Source: Polaromonas sp. CG_9.7
Lineage (GTDB): Bacteria > Pseudomonadota > Gammaproteobacteria > Burkholderiales > Burkholderiaceae_C
Assembly (NCBI RefSeq): GCF_015752205.1
Contig: NZ_JADOVG010000029.1
Coordinates: 1 to 32,956, forward strand
Direction of reading: 5' to 3'
Length of the DNA: 32,956 nucleotides
Position numbers and translations under genes: made by a program. Within the stretch, counting starts at the first letter, position 1. Each line of letters starts with the position of its first letter. Positions 7,586 to 14,724 of the stretch are shown here, in pieces. The notes under the pieces are model-generated. The model ran no database searches, was not told where the DNA came from, and worked only from the letters and a program-made list of their open reading frames with translations.

Positions 7586-8131
7586 ATGTCAAAAACGGGA
7601 AGCAAATTCACGCCAACACCCGATCCTGAACTCAGCGTGAAGGAACAGGCATATCTTTCGAACCCCAACGTCCTTGTTTCGGTGTCTTTAAGAGACATGC
7701 CAGCCAAACCCAATACGGCGCCTGAGTCACTGTTTGGGGAACGCAGTCGCTATGCAAGAAACGACCTAAAGTTAAGTGTTGAAGCACTTAGCCGTTTAAC
7801 AAAAGACTACGACCCCGAAGGTACTGGTCTATCGCCGACATCAATTTCCCGATATGAATCGGGTGAAAGTTTGCCGGGCATCCGCGAATTCAGAATTCTT
7901 TGTGAATCGTTGGATGTCCCGATGACCTGGCTGTTGTACGGCGACCCTACGGAACCTGACGACAACCCGAAATTGAATCAAGGAGAACGCATGGTCCTAT
8001 TGGGGTTACGAATGCTTGTTCGGGAAGGAAAAGATGACCATTCAGTAAACATGACTGAAGAAATGGCAAACGACTTCAAATTTAGTTCAAGGGTTGAAAA
8101 ATTAGGTCGGGCACGAAAGCCAATCACCTAA
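7586..8131 (+). CDS. XRE-family (CI-like) transcriptional repressor
   Basis: A 181-aa protein. Residues about 52-115 (LFGERSRYARNDLKLSVEALSRL...TSISRYESGESLPGIREFRILCESLDVPMTWLLYG) form a Cro/CI-type helix-turn-helix with the typical IS-RYE-G-SLP recognition segment, followed by a short C-terminal region. The ATG at 7586 is preferred; an in-frame ATG at 7493 would add 31 residues but lies only about 11 bases from the end of the palindrome and has no ribosome-binding site. It is the likely master repressor of the element, controlling the divergent nuclease gene and the downstream plus-strand operon. No LexA-like peptidase domain is obvious. Confidence 0.8.
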   Translation: MSKTGSKFTPTPDPELSVKEQAYLSNPNVLVSVSLRDMPAKPNTAPESLFGERSRYARNDLKLSVEALSRLTKDYDPEGTGLSPTSISRYESGESLPGIREFRILCESLDVPMTWLLYGDPTEPDDNPKLNQGERMVLLGLRMLVREGKDDHSVNMTEEMANDFKFSSRVEKLGRARKPIT

Positions 8132-8137
8132 ATCCAC

Positions 8138-8235
8138 CTAATTAGTTTTTTTCCACCGAATATGGTTGACTATTGATCAACCAGTAGATATCATTTCCTC
8201 CTAATTAGACGTTTTACAACGAATTAGGAGGAAAT
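8138..8235 (+). promoter_or_regulatory. Sigma70 promoter with overlapping operators ahead of the replication operon
   Basis: -35 TTGACT (8166-8171), 17-base spacer, -10 TATCAT (8189-8194), each one mismatch from consensus. Three symmetric features overlap it. GGTTGA-N7-TCAACC (8164-8182) covers the -35. CTAATTAG occurs at 8138-8145 and 8201-8208. A perfect 14-bp inverted repeat has arms ATTTCCTCCTAATT (8193-8206) and 8222-8235. The right arm contains the AGGAGG ribosome-binding site of the next gene. As the left arm covers the -10 and start point, DNA binding by a regulator is more likely than an RNA hairpin. Confidence 0.75.
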
Positions 8236-8877
8236 ATGACAAGCAGTCACCAAAAACAGATTACCCCGGACCTCTCAAAGGCCGCACGCCGTGAGCTAAC
8301 GTTTACCCAAGCCAACGTTATCGCCGAAACAGGCATTCAAGCTTACAAGCTAAAGCAATTTGAAGCCGGCCGATTCCGCCCGGACCTGGCCACGCTTCAA
8401 AAGCTGCGTGACTTCTACGAGTCGCAAGGCGTTGACTTTGACCAACTCCAAGCCCACGCGGCAACCGTTCCACCCGCAGCAGAAAGTGATGCGCTTCAAC
8501 AAAAGGGCTTAACGCTCAACGCAAAACCCGGGTTCCTGATTGCCGATGGCCTAGGTCAAGAACGCCTAGACCGCGCTTTAGAGCGCATGGAAGAGAACGA
8601 TCAACGCGTTATGGAGTTGATCGCCCAAGAGCACACCACAGCAATGTTTGGTGGCGTATCTTCCGCAACAGACTCAGCCATGCGGGAATTGTTCGGGCGT
8701 CTCGCAGAAAACCACCTACTGTTTCGCTTCCTTCAAGGTAAGGGCATCGTCAAAACGGCAAAGGACGATCCCAACACCATCGGCGACCACCTCGCCCATT
8801 GGGCTAAAGATTCCCCGCTTTATGACGTGCTCACCCTGTCGGATGACTCGAAAAAATTTGATAACTTGGAGGGCTGA
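8236..8877 (+). CDS. HTH-type regulator of the element (Cro/activator-like)
   Basis: A 213-aa protein with a strong AGGAGG ribosome-binding site. The N-terminal segment (residues about 15-65, KAARRELTFTQANVIAETGIQAYKLKQFEAGRFRPDLATLQKLRDFYESQG) has the helix-turn-helix and K-x-FEAGR-P pattern of XRE-type DNA-binding domains. The rest is helical and acidic, with a segment around residues 108-131 (QERLDRALERMEENDQRVMEL) that could form a coiled coil. It is the first gene of the operon leading to the replication initiator, and its own start lies within a 14-bp inverted repeat, which suggests autoregulation. Whether it activates or represses cannot be told from sequence. Confidence 0.75.
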   Translation: MTSSHQKQITPDLSKAARRELTFTQANVIAETGIQAYKLKQFEAGRFRPDLATLQKLRDFYESQGVDFDQLQAHAATVPPAAESDALQQKGLTLNAKPGFLIADGLGQERLDRALERMEENDQRVMELIAQEHTTAMFGGVSSATDSAMRELFGRLAENHLLFRFLQGKGIVKTAKDDPNTIGDHLAHWAKDSPLYDVLTLSDDSKKFDNLEG

Positions 8878-8880
8878 GCC

Positions 8881-9012
8881 ATGCACGCTCCTATCTCCAT
8901 GCTCAACGGTACAGGCAACTCAAAGGCTGTTGCCGTAATTGCTGTTCTGATTGGCTTGTTCGTAGTCGCAGCAATGCAGCACCAACAAGCAACCACGACA
9001 AACGCACGTTAA
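8881..9012 (+). CDS. Small single-pass membrane protein (43 aa)
   Basis: ATG at 8881 with GGAGGG straddling the stop of the preceding gene; the gap is 3 bases. The protein begins MHAPISMLNG, has one hydrophobic helix at residues about 16-31 (AVAVIAVLIGLFVVAA) and a polar tail ending TTTNAR. Position and ribosome-binding site support a real gene. Function unknown; small membrane peptides in this position occur in phage-like replication modules. Confidence 0.65.
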   Translation: MHAPISMLNGTGNSKAVAVIAVLIGLFVVAAMQHQQATTTNAR

Positions 9013-9033
9013 CCCCAACGGCAAGCGCACAGC

Positions 9034-9261
9034 ATGTTGCAGCATTTCGCGTTACCAACAGGGACGGCAGCCGTCTGCTATGACTCGCACAGCCTGAGCT
9101 ATGCCGTGGCTTTCATAGGCTGCGCAACGCTGCAACAGGCCCTGCATGAAGCCGTCCAACGCAATCGGAAATCAGTCCGGTGCCTGGCCCAATTGCCGCA
9201 ACAAGGCAGTGCCAAGTTTGAGCGCTGCCCTGCCCGCTTCTTTGAAAGTGAAGCGGCGTAA
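9034..9261 (+). CDS. Hypothetical 75-aa protein directly ahead of the replication initiator
   Basis: Its TAA stop abuts the ATG of the initiator gene (TAAATG), consistent with coupling. Sequence features: three cysteines, a helical stretch (TLQQALHEAVQRNRKSV) and a charged end. The ATG at 9034 lacks a good ribosome-binding site, so the true start could differ or the frame may be spurious. No family recognised. Confidence 0.45.
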   Translation: MLQHFALPTGTAAVCYDSHSLSYAVAFIGCATLQQALHEAVQRNRKSVRCLAQLPQQGSAKFERCPARFFESEAA

Positions 9262-11220
9262 ATGACTGCCTATCAGCCGAACCTTGCAACGCAAAACTGG
9301 ATTGAACGCCAGGTTAGCGACTTGCCGCCACGCTGGAAGAAAAAGCTGGTGAACCGCTGGCACGCGGAAACACCGGGCGGCAAGCACTACCGGGACGAGC
9401 GCGGCCATCATCCCGAATTTTTCGCCAACACCAATTTAAAAGTATGGGCTGACCGCCTGAGTGATTCACGCCTGCCGCTCGACGCGTCAGACGCTGACAT
9501 TTGCAATGCAGCCGACCAACTTGCGGCCAGGTCGTCTGAACTTGCCAAGATTTATCACGACCTGGCGTCCCTGCGCGCCGCAATGAACCGCCTTGCGCAG
9601 GGCCAGGACGTAACGTCGCCCGAAGCCTGGGATGCTGAAAAAGAAACCGGCGTTCAGGATGGCCCGGCCGTGGCGCGCATGGCGGACCCTATCTGGTGGC
9701 GGCGCATGCTGCGCAGGGTCCATGCCAAGCTAGTGGAAGGCGCAGCCATTGACCTGGGTTATGTGAACCGGGCAAAGGACTGCTATGTGTCGAATGAATC
9801 AGTTTACCGGCGCGCCAAACAGAACGAGCGCATTGCGGCCACGCTGGAAGAAACGATTCTGGTCAACGAGCTGGGCCAAGAATTCAAGCTGGCCGAACTC
9901 GCGGCCAAAGGCCCGGCGAACAAGGCCATTCGCCGCGCCGAACTCATGACGCGTATCAGCGGCTTTGAACGCATCGCGCTTGAAATGGGCCACGCTGGGC
10001 TGTTCTTCACGATGACCTGCCCCAGCAGAATGCACAAATGGGCCACGGTTAAGGGCGCAGACAACCGCGTGTTTGAAAACAAGCGCTACGACGGCACATC
10101 GCCTGGCCAAGCGCAAAAGTACCTCGCTAAAGTGTGGAGCCGCATACGCGCCAAGCTGGCTCGCCAGGGCATCGGGCAATATGGTTTCAGGATTGCCGAA
10201 CCGAACCACGACGGCACGCCGCATTGGCACCTGTTGGTGTTTGTTCCACCTGAGCAATTAGCCGACTTGCAAGCCACGGTCTGGAAATACGCATTGCAGG
10301 ACTCGCCCAACGAGCCGGGTGCATCAACGCACCGGGTGGACTTCAAACCGATTGACGCGGGCAAGGGCACGGCGGCAGGCTACATCGCCAAGTACGTGGC
10401 AAAAAACATTGACGGTTTCAAGCTCGATACCGACCTCTACGGCAATGACGGCGTGACGGCTTCGCACCGGGTGGAGACCTGGGCCGCCACCTGGCGCATT
10501 CGCCAGTTCCAGCAAGTCGGCGGCGCACCTGTCGGGCCGTGGCGCGAACTGCGCCGGATCAAAAACCTGCCCAGCGGCGCGCCCCAGCACCTGATCGACG
10601 CACACCACGCCGTGAACAAGATCACCAACATGGAAGCCGGTACGGTCAAGTCGGTTAGCTGGGCGCATTACATCCAAGCCCAAGGCGGCGTCTATTGCGG
10701 TTGCAATGCACGCATCAAGATTTCCAAGACCCAGCCGGAGGGCATGAACCGCTACGGCGAAAAAGCAGCAAAGCGGCCGATAGGAATTGAGACTGTCAGC
10801 GCAGAACAGTACAAGCCGGCACACATGGCGCATATGGGCGGCCAGGCAACAAGGTTCGTGCATTGGATCGTGGAATCAGAGCGCCACGTGTGGCAAGTCG
10901 CCAGCCGGGTGGCGAATCCGAATTCTCCCGCCGCTTCGCGGCCTTGGACTTGTGTCAATAACTGTACGCAAGGCGATGAGGCCGATGAGGCATCGGCCTT
11001 GCGCCTAGATTTTTTGAGGGGGAGTGAGGGTGAAAACCGAGAGAAACCGAGAACTGGACTCATGAAAAAGAATATCGAACAACGCAATGATTTTTCCACC
11101 GGCCTGCACAGCGTCGGCAATGAAGGCGGCCAGGCTGATGGATTGATAAATGCTCTGCCTGGCACTCTTAGTGCCATGCCAACGCCTCAAGCCTGCTGCG
11201 CGATTATTGGCTACGCCTAA
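9262..11220 (+). CDS. Replication initiation endonuclease, phage P2 gpA family (HUH nickase)
   Basis: A 652-aa protein. It should nick one strand of the circularised element and start rolling-circle replication. Motifs in order: FFTMTCPSRMHKW (about 248-260, motif 1), the metal-binding HUH motif PHWHLLVF with H321 and H323, and paired catalytic tyrosines Y374-x3-Y378 in GYIAKYVAKN. The paired tyrosines are the signature of the P2 gpA group. The late PWTCVNNCT segment also matches that family as I remember it. All catalytic residues are present, so it is probably active. It is the largest gene of the element and explains how the element could multiply after excision. The origin nick site was not identified. 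Confidence 0.92.
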   Translation: MTAYQPNLATQNWIERQVSDLPPRWKKKLVNRWHAETPGGKHYRDERGHHPEFFANTNLKVWADRLSDSRLPLDASDADICNAADQLAARSSELAKIYHDLASLRAAMNRLAQGQDVTSPEAWDAEKETGVQDGPAVARMADPIWWRRMLRRVHAKLVEGAAIDLGYVNRAKDCYVSNESVYRRAKQNERIAATLEETILVNELGQEFKLAELAAKGPANKAIRRAELMTRISGFERIALEMGHAGLFFTMTCPSRMHKWATVKGADNRVFENKRYDGTSPGQAQKYLAKVWSRIRAKLARQGIGQYGFRIAEPNHDGTPHWHLLVFVPPEQLADLQATVWKYALQDSPNEPGASTHRVDFKPIDAGKGTAAGYIAKYVAKNIDGFKLDTDLYGNDGVTASHRVETWAATWRIRQFQQVGGAPVGPWRELRRIKNLPSGAPQHLIDAHHAVNKITNMEAGTVKSVSWAHYIQAQGGVYCGCNARIKISKTQPEGMNRYGEKAAKRPIGIETVSAEQYKPAHMAHMGGQATRFVHWIVESERHVWQVASRVANPNSPAASRPWTCVNNCTQGDEADEASALRLDFLRGSEGENREKPRTGLMKKNIEQRNDFSTGLHSVGNEGGQADGLINALPGTLSAMPTPQACCAIIGYA

Positions 11221-11247
11221 AAACGAATTTCAGCACGACCAAAAGCT

Positions 11248-11493
11248 ATGGAATTCGCACTCTTTCTCACCACCGATGAAGTCGGAACACTGACGGGTTT
11301 CAAAACACCGGCCCGCCAGGTCGAATGGCTGCGCACCAAGGGGTGGCGGTTTGAAATCAATGGTAATCGCAGGCCCATCGTGGCCCGCAAATACACCGAA
11401 AAAATGCTGGGGTGCGGCGCACCTGAAGAAGTCGTTTTCAAACCAAATTTTTCCGCTTTAAAGGACCGTAATGGGCCGTCGCCGCGCTTCTAA
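11248..11493 (+). CDS. DUF4224 protein, integrase-associated (possible excision/directionality factor)
   Basis: An 81-aa protein starting MEFALFLTTDEVGTLTGF. The pattern L-T-x-x-E-V-x-x-L-T-G-F...Q-x-x-W-L-x-x-x-G-W-x-F with GRPI/RRPIVAR after it is that of DUF4224, small proteins encoded next to tyrosine integrases in proteobacterial prophages. It looks like a small winged-helix protein. It overlaps the integrase start by 23 bp, so the two are co-translated. A role as recombination directionality factor is inference from position and size. Confidence 0.8.
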   Translation: MEFALFLTTDEVGTLTGFKTPARQVEWLRTKGWRFEINGNRRPIVARKYTEKMLGCGAPEEVVFKPNFSALKDRNGPSPRF

Positions 11494-12448
11494 TTTTGAT
11501 GACCCGCCGCGCTTTCACAGAAAAGGCACGGTCTGGTACCACGTCAGCGGCACTTCGCCCCGACTATGGACAAAGCTTTCAAGCGACCGGGCGGAAGCCT
11601 TGCGGCTGTGGGCGCAACGCGAAGGCGTGCGGGAAGATGAATCAACCAAGCTCTTTTCCGTGGTGGCGCGCCGCTATGTGCGGGAGGTCTATCCGACCAA
11701 GAGCATTCAGACGCGCCTGGACAATGACAAGGAATTGGCAAACCTATCGAAGGTGTTTGCGCACATGCCGATTGATGCCATTGAACCCATGCACATCCGT
11801 CAGTACATGGACATTCGCGGCCAGGTAGCAAAGGTCCGGGCCAACCGGGAAAAGGCGCTGTTTTCGCACCTCTTCAACAAGGCCCGGGAATGGGGATATA
11901 CGGCGACACAAAACCCATGCCAGGGCGTGAAGGGCTTCAAGGAATCCGGGCGATCCAGATACATTACTGATGTGGAGTTTGACCAGGTGAAAGCGCAGGC
12001 ACATATCACTGTGGTTGACGCAATGGACTTGGCATTGCTGACTGGCCAGCGGCCCGCCGACGTGCTCAAGCTCAAGCGCACCGATATTCGGGATGGCGCA
12101 CTGTGGATTGTGCAGAACAAAACCGGCGCTCGCTTGGGCATCGAGATTACCGGCGAACTGGCGGCCACCATCGCCAGAATCAACGAGCGACCACGCCTGG
12201 CGATCAGCGACTACCTGATCCAAGACGAAAATGGCCAGCCCTTAACGCAATGCGCCTTGCGTTCACGCTTCGACAAGGCGCGCATGTTGGCAAAAGTGGA
12301 TTTTCAGTTTCGCGATATCAGAGCAAAGGCTGCAACCGACATTGGGGATCTAGCACACGCCCAGAAACTTCTCGCCCACAAAAATCGGGACATGACAGAG
12401 CACTACGTTCGTTCGCGCATGGGCGACCGAGTTAAGCCCGTACGTTAG
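11471..12448 (+). CDS. int: Tyrosine-family site-specific integrase
   Basis: A 325-aa protein that inserts and excises the element at tRNA-Phe. Start ATG at 11471 with AAGGA upstream. Residues about 1-55 form an arm-binding region, 60-155 the core-binding (SAM-like) domain, 165-325 the catalytic domain. Catalytic residues: R194 (LLTGQRPADVL), K217 (QNKTGAR), R284 in RDIRAKAATD, H303 (LAHKN) and nucleophile Y312 (EHYVRSR). The first position of box II, usually His (H-x-x-R), is Arg here (R281). The gene points to the tRNA end and ends base-to-base against the converging gene at 12449. Confidence 0.95.
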   Translation: MGRRRASNFDDPPRFHRKGTVWYHVSGTSPRLWTKLSSDRAEALRLWAQREGVREDESTKLFSVVARRYVREVYPTKSIQTRLDNDKELANLSKVFAHMPIDAIEPMHIRQYMDIRGQVAKVRANREKALFSHLFNKAREWGYTATQNPCQGVKGFKESGRSRYITDVEFDQVKAQAHITVVDAMDLALLTGQRPADVLKLKRTDIRDGALWIVQNKTGARLGIEITGELAATIARINERPRLAISDYLIQDENGQPLTQCALRSRFDKARMLAKVDFQFRDIRAKAATDIGDLAHAQKLLAHKNRDMTEHYVRSRMGDRVKPVR

Positions 12449-13495
12449 TTATTCAATCCAAATCGATAGATGCGCAAATTCATTTTTAACGGTTTTTTTA
12501 ATATATGCGTGCCCTATTGCCATGCCGACGCTGGTTAGGGTGACTCCTCCCAGTTCCCCCATGGCCCACATATCAAATACACGCTGCATAAATGGCATGT
12601 CCGCAAGAACTTTCGCTCGGAATTCCTCAAGTGATTGAAGGTGCCCCGTCAACAATTCTCGCAGTTTAGGAGCATCTTCGTTGTTAATTTCGGCGCTTTT
12701 GACAAGACTTTCAATTTCGCTTACTCGGGCAACCGCAACCCATTTCAAACCCGGCTTTCCCGTAAGCGGCTTTATATATTTCGCTGCATTTTCTGAAAGG
12801 CCTTGCGCCAGCAGCTCATCATCAGTAAATCCGGTTTGAAAAAAGCCTGCGTACTCGGGAAATATTCCGGGAGCAAGATCGACTTGACGGACTCCATTCG
12901 ATGTAACACAGCCAGTAAATTGGAGGTGCGAAAAAGTTGATTTTGTAATAACCGCATGTTCGAGAGTAGGTTTGATGTGTCTAGTCATCCACTCAACACA
13001 CCCCACCCAAGTATTCGCTTGCGACCTTGTGCAACCAACAACAAATGCTACCCCCAAAACAGCTAACTGTTGCTCAGTAAGCTTGGGTGCAGTCTTGAGC
13101 GCCTCATCAAGCACGAGCCTTAAAACGTTCCGTGAGTCCTGTTTTGTCCGATCAACTAACAGGTCAACCAACAGATCAGCTAGTTCCGCGTCTCCTGCGC
13201 ATGCATGGTCTCGCTGCGCATTTAAGAGTGCGTTCTGGAAATCCGGTTGCGTAGCTTGATTAAACCCGGTTGGATTCTCATGAACAAGTCGCGTCAAAAA
13301 TTTATCTGTTAACTCTTCAGCGCGAGCTCTAGCTAGACCTGCAGCTTCTGATACCAAAGTCGGAAAATTTGCATGATAAACGTCGAGGGCTATCTGGCGG
13401 GTAGCTTCGTAGGAGACACCTACCTGCACGCTGCCGTCCGCCTGTATCGCAATACCGCCCGCCGCGACTGATTGAACTTGTTTTTCAAACATCAT
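12449..13495 (-). CDS. 348-aa protein resembling the LPO_1073/Vpar_1526 family; putative defence component
   Basis: Start ATG-ATG at 13495/13492. The N-terminus holds GGIAIQADGSVQVGV (13-27), then helical segments (ARARAEELTDKFLTRL), a conserved-looking block DFQNALLNAQRD...ELADLLVDLLVDRTKQDSRNVLRLVLDEAL (85-133), and a C-terminal region of more than 150 residues with no recognised enzyme motif. From memory this layout matches proteins annotated LPO_1073/Vpar_1526, whose function I do not know. It overlaps the upstream small membrane gene by 11 bp. Placement between int and the tRNA attachment site, where satellites carry defence cargo, suggests an immunity role; that is inference. Confidence 0.82.
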   Translation of the reverse strand: MMFEKQVQSVAAGGIAIQADGSVQVGVSYEATRQIALDVYHANFPTLVSEAAGLARARAEELTDKFLTRLVHENPTGFNQATQPDFQNALLNAQRDHACAGDAELADLLVDLLVDRTKQDSRNVLRLVLDEALKTAPKLTEQQLAVLGVAFVVGCTRSQANTWVGCVEWMTRHIKPTLEHAVITKSTFSHLQFTGCVTSNGVRQVDLAPGIFPEYAGFFQTGFTDDELLAQGLSENAAKYIKPLTGKPGLKWVAVARVSEIESLVKSAEINNEDAPKLRELLTGHLQSLEEFRAKVLADMPFMQRVFDMWAMGELGGVTLTSVGMAIGHAYIKKTVKNEFAHLSIWIE

Positions 13496-13748
13496 GGGAA
13501 CCTGGCGGCCGCTGCTTCAATGACACCTGAGCGTCTCGGCCCGCTTGAATTCCAATTCCATGTGCCCCAACGTCTTGGGACATGCCTCTCCGTAGGCGTC
13601 GCGCCACGGGCGATAAGAAGGAACTGACCAAAACAGTTAAAGCCGCCGCCAAGGCTATCCAGGGATCGAATTTATTGCGTTCTACCAACACCCAAGCCAA
13701 CGCGGCCAAACACCCAATAAAGGCGAGAACCCGATATAGAGCAAGCAT
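13485..13748 (-). CDS. Small two-TM membrane protein paired with the 348-aa protein
   Basis: 87 aa from ATG 13748 with GAGGTG nine bases upstream; longer frames run into antisense tRNA and are rejected. Two hydrophobic helices (about 4-22, LYRVLAFIGCLAALAWVLV; 29-48, PWIALAAALTVLVSSFLSPV) are followed by a basic stretch and a cytoplasmic tail containing GIGIQAGRDAQVSL. Seven of 14 residues of that tail motif match the N-terminal motif of the partner protein (GIAIQADGSVQVGV). The shared motif and 11-bp gene overlap suggest the two proteins work together at the membrane. Function unknown. Confidence 0.75.
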   Translation of the reverse strand: MLALYRVLAFIGCLAALAWVLVERNKFDPWIALAAALTVLVSSFLSPVARRLRRGMSQDVGAHGIGIQAGRDAQVSLKQRPPGSHDV

Positions 13749-13792
13749 GCAATCACCTCGGAATTGTAGAAATTCAACCCAGATAGTAGAAA

Positions 13793-13823
13793 CGCCCCAG
13801 AACCCGAAAAGGGCGCTGGGGCG
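13793..13823 (-). terminator. Hairpin downstream of tRNA-Phe (element-derived)
   Basis: CGCCCCAG (13793-13800) and CTGGGGCG (13816-13823) pair perfectly, with an inner CCC-GAAAA-GGG. On the minus strand it lies 10 bp after the tRNA CCA and is followed by TTTCTAC, a weak U-tract. It may end or process tRNA-Phe transcripts now that the original terminator has been displaced. Confidence 0.6.
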
Positions 13824-13832
13824 CATGAACAC

Positions 13833-13879
13833 TGGTGGCCTGGGGCGGAATCGAACCACCGACACAAGGATTTTCAATC
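13833..13879. repeat. Attachment-site repeat inside tRNA-Phe (proximal copy)
   Basis: 47 bp identical to 6282-6328, beginning exactly at the CCA end of the tRNA and ending in the anticodon stem. Integration therefore rebuilt the tRNA 3' end from the element's copy. Confidence 0.95.
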
Positions 13880-13908
13880 CTCTGCTCTACCGACTGAGCT
13901 ACCGGGCC
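13833..13908 (-). tRNA. pheT: tRNA-Phe (anticodon GAA)
   Basis: A 76-nt cloverleaf with encoded CCA. Acceptor GGCCCGG/CCAGGCC, D arm GCTC-AGTCGGTA-GAGC, anticodon loop TTGAAAA giving GAA, T arm GGTGG-TTCGATT-CCGCC. The fifth acceptor pair is C-A rather than a Watson-Crick pair. The 3' part is the attachment site of the integrative element on its left. Confidence 0.96.
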
Positions 13909-13966
13909 TGAGCACAAGAGTATATATCAGCGAAAGGACTGTTTTGCTTCGTCGAAGCGCCAAAAT

Positions 13967-14644
13967 TCAGAGGTTGCGCTTGCCGCGTGTCAGGTCAACG
14001 CCCAGTTGCTTGAGTTTTCGGTAAAGATGGGTTCGCTCCAGACCGGTTTTTTCAGCCACGCGGGTCATGGAGCCGCCTTCCTTGGCCAAGTGGAATTCAA
14101 AGTATGCTTTTTCAAACTCGTCGCGCGCGTCGCGCAGCGGCTTTTCGAGCAGGAAACTCTGGGTTGACTGAAGGCCCCTGTCGGCGGTGGCCACGACGAT
14201 ACCGCCGGCCATGATGACTTCAGGCACGAAATCGACCATGGGCGACGTTGCCTTCAAGGAACTGGCGGACGGACGGGTCGCCGTTCGTGCAAGGCCCTGC
14301 TCGACCGCCTTGAGCAACTTTTGCAGCGTGATGGGCTTTTCCAGGAAGGCCATGGCGCCGATCTTGGTGGCTTCGACCGCCGTGTCGATGGTGGCATGTC
14401 CACTCATCATGATGACAGGCATCGTCAGCAGCCCGGTGGACGACCATTCCTTGAGCAAGGTCACACCATCGGTGTCGGGCATCCAGATGTCAAGCAGCAC
14501 CAGATCGGGCCGTGCCAGAATACGGGCAGCGCGGGCTTGAGCAGCATTTTCAGCCAGGTCGACCTGATGCCCCTCATCATTGAGAATTTCTGAGAGAAGG
14601 TCGCGTATGCCCAGCTCGTCATCGACCACCAGAATATTTGCCAT
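13967..14644 (-). CDS. NtrX-like response regulator (receiver plus Fis-type HTH)
   Basis: 225 aa. The N-terminal receiver domain carries the acidic pair D8/D9, phospho-acceptor D52 (LVLLDIWMPD), T/S in MMSGHA and K103 (FLEKPI). The C-terminal 45 residues (GGSMTRVAEKTGLERTHLYRKLKQLGV) are a Fis-family helix-turn-helix as in NtrC/NtrX. The central AAA+ sigma54-activating domain of classic NtrX is absent, so it probably binds DNA without driving sigma54 polymerase. It follows the NtrY-like kinase by 80 bp, presumably in the same operon. The exact signal is unknown. Confidence 0.9.
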   Translation of the reverse strand: MANILVVDDELGIRDLLSEILNDEGHQVDLAENAAQARAARILARPDLVLLDIWMPDTDGVTLLKEWSSTGLLTMPVIMMSGHATIDTAVEATKIGAMAFLEKPITLQKLLKAVEQGLARTATRPSASSLKATSPMVDFVPEVIMAGGIVVATADRGLQSTQSFLLEKPLRDARDEFEKAYFEFHLAKEGGSMTRVAEKTGLERTHLYRKLKQLGVDLTRGKRNL

Positions 14645-14724
14645 GATTGAATTGCTGCCTGCCTGTTGTTAATGTGTTTGCTGCCGATATGAAGGTTCTT
14701 GTGTCTGGATTGTCCCAGACGTGG

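Larger units (their letters stand above)
6282..13879. mobile_element. 7.55-kb integrative element inserted in tRNA-Phe (satellite-like, P2 gpA-type replication)
   Basis: Bounded by the 47-bp direct repeats 6282-6328 and 13833-13879; one copy plus the interior is 7551 bp. It contains, left to right: an EVE-HNH nuclease (minus), an XRE repressor, a second HTH regulator, a 43-aa membrane peptide, a 75-aa ORF, a gpA-type HUH initiator, a DUF4224 protein, a tyrosine integrase (all plus), then a two-gene minus-strand unit next to the tRNA. No capsid, portal, terminase, tail, lysis, relaxase or secretion gene is seen. The integrase lies about 1.4 kb from the tRNA end. This fits a phage satellite or self-replicating integrative element that would need a helper to spread. 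Confidence 0.88.

Noticed and set aside
13582..13911. 109-aa plus-strand frame and the upstream extension of the 87-aa membrane protein
   Set aside because: Both read through tRNA-Phe; the membrane protein has a good start with a ribosome-binding site at 13748.
13967..14644. Response regulator as a truncated NtrX pseudogene because the AAA+ domain is missing
   Set aside because: The short receiver-Fis form is intact, linked to the kinase and, as I recall, usual in this bacterial group.
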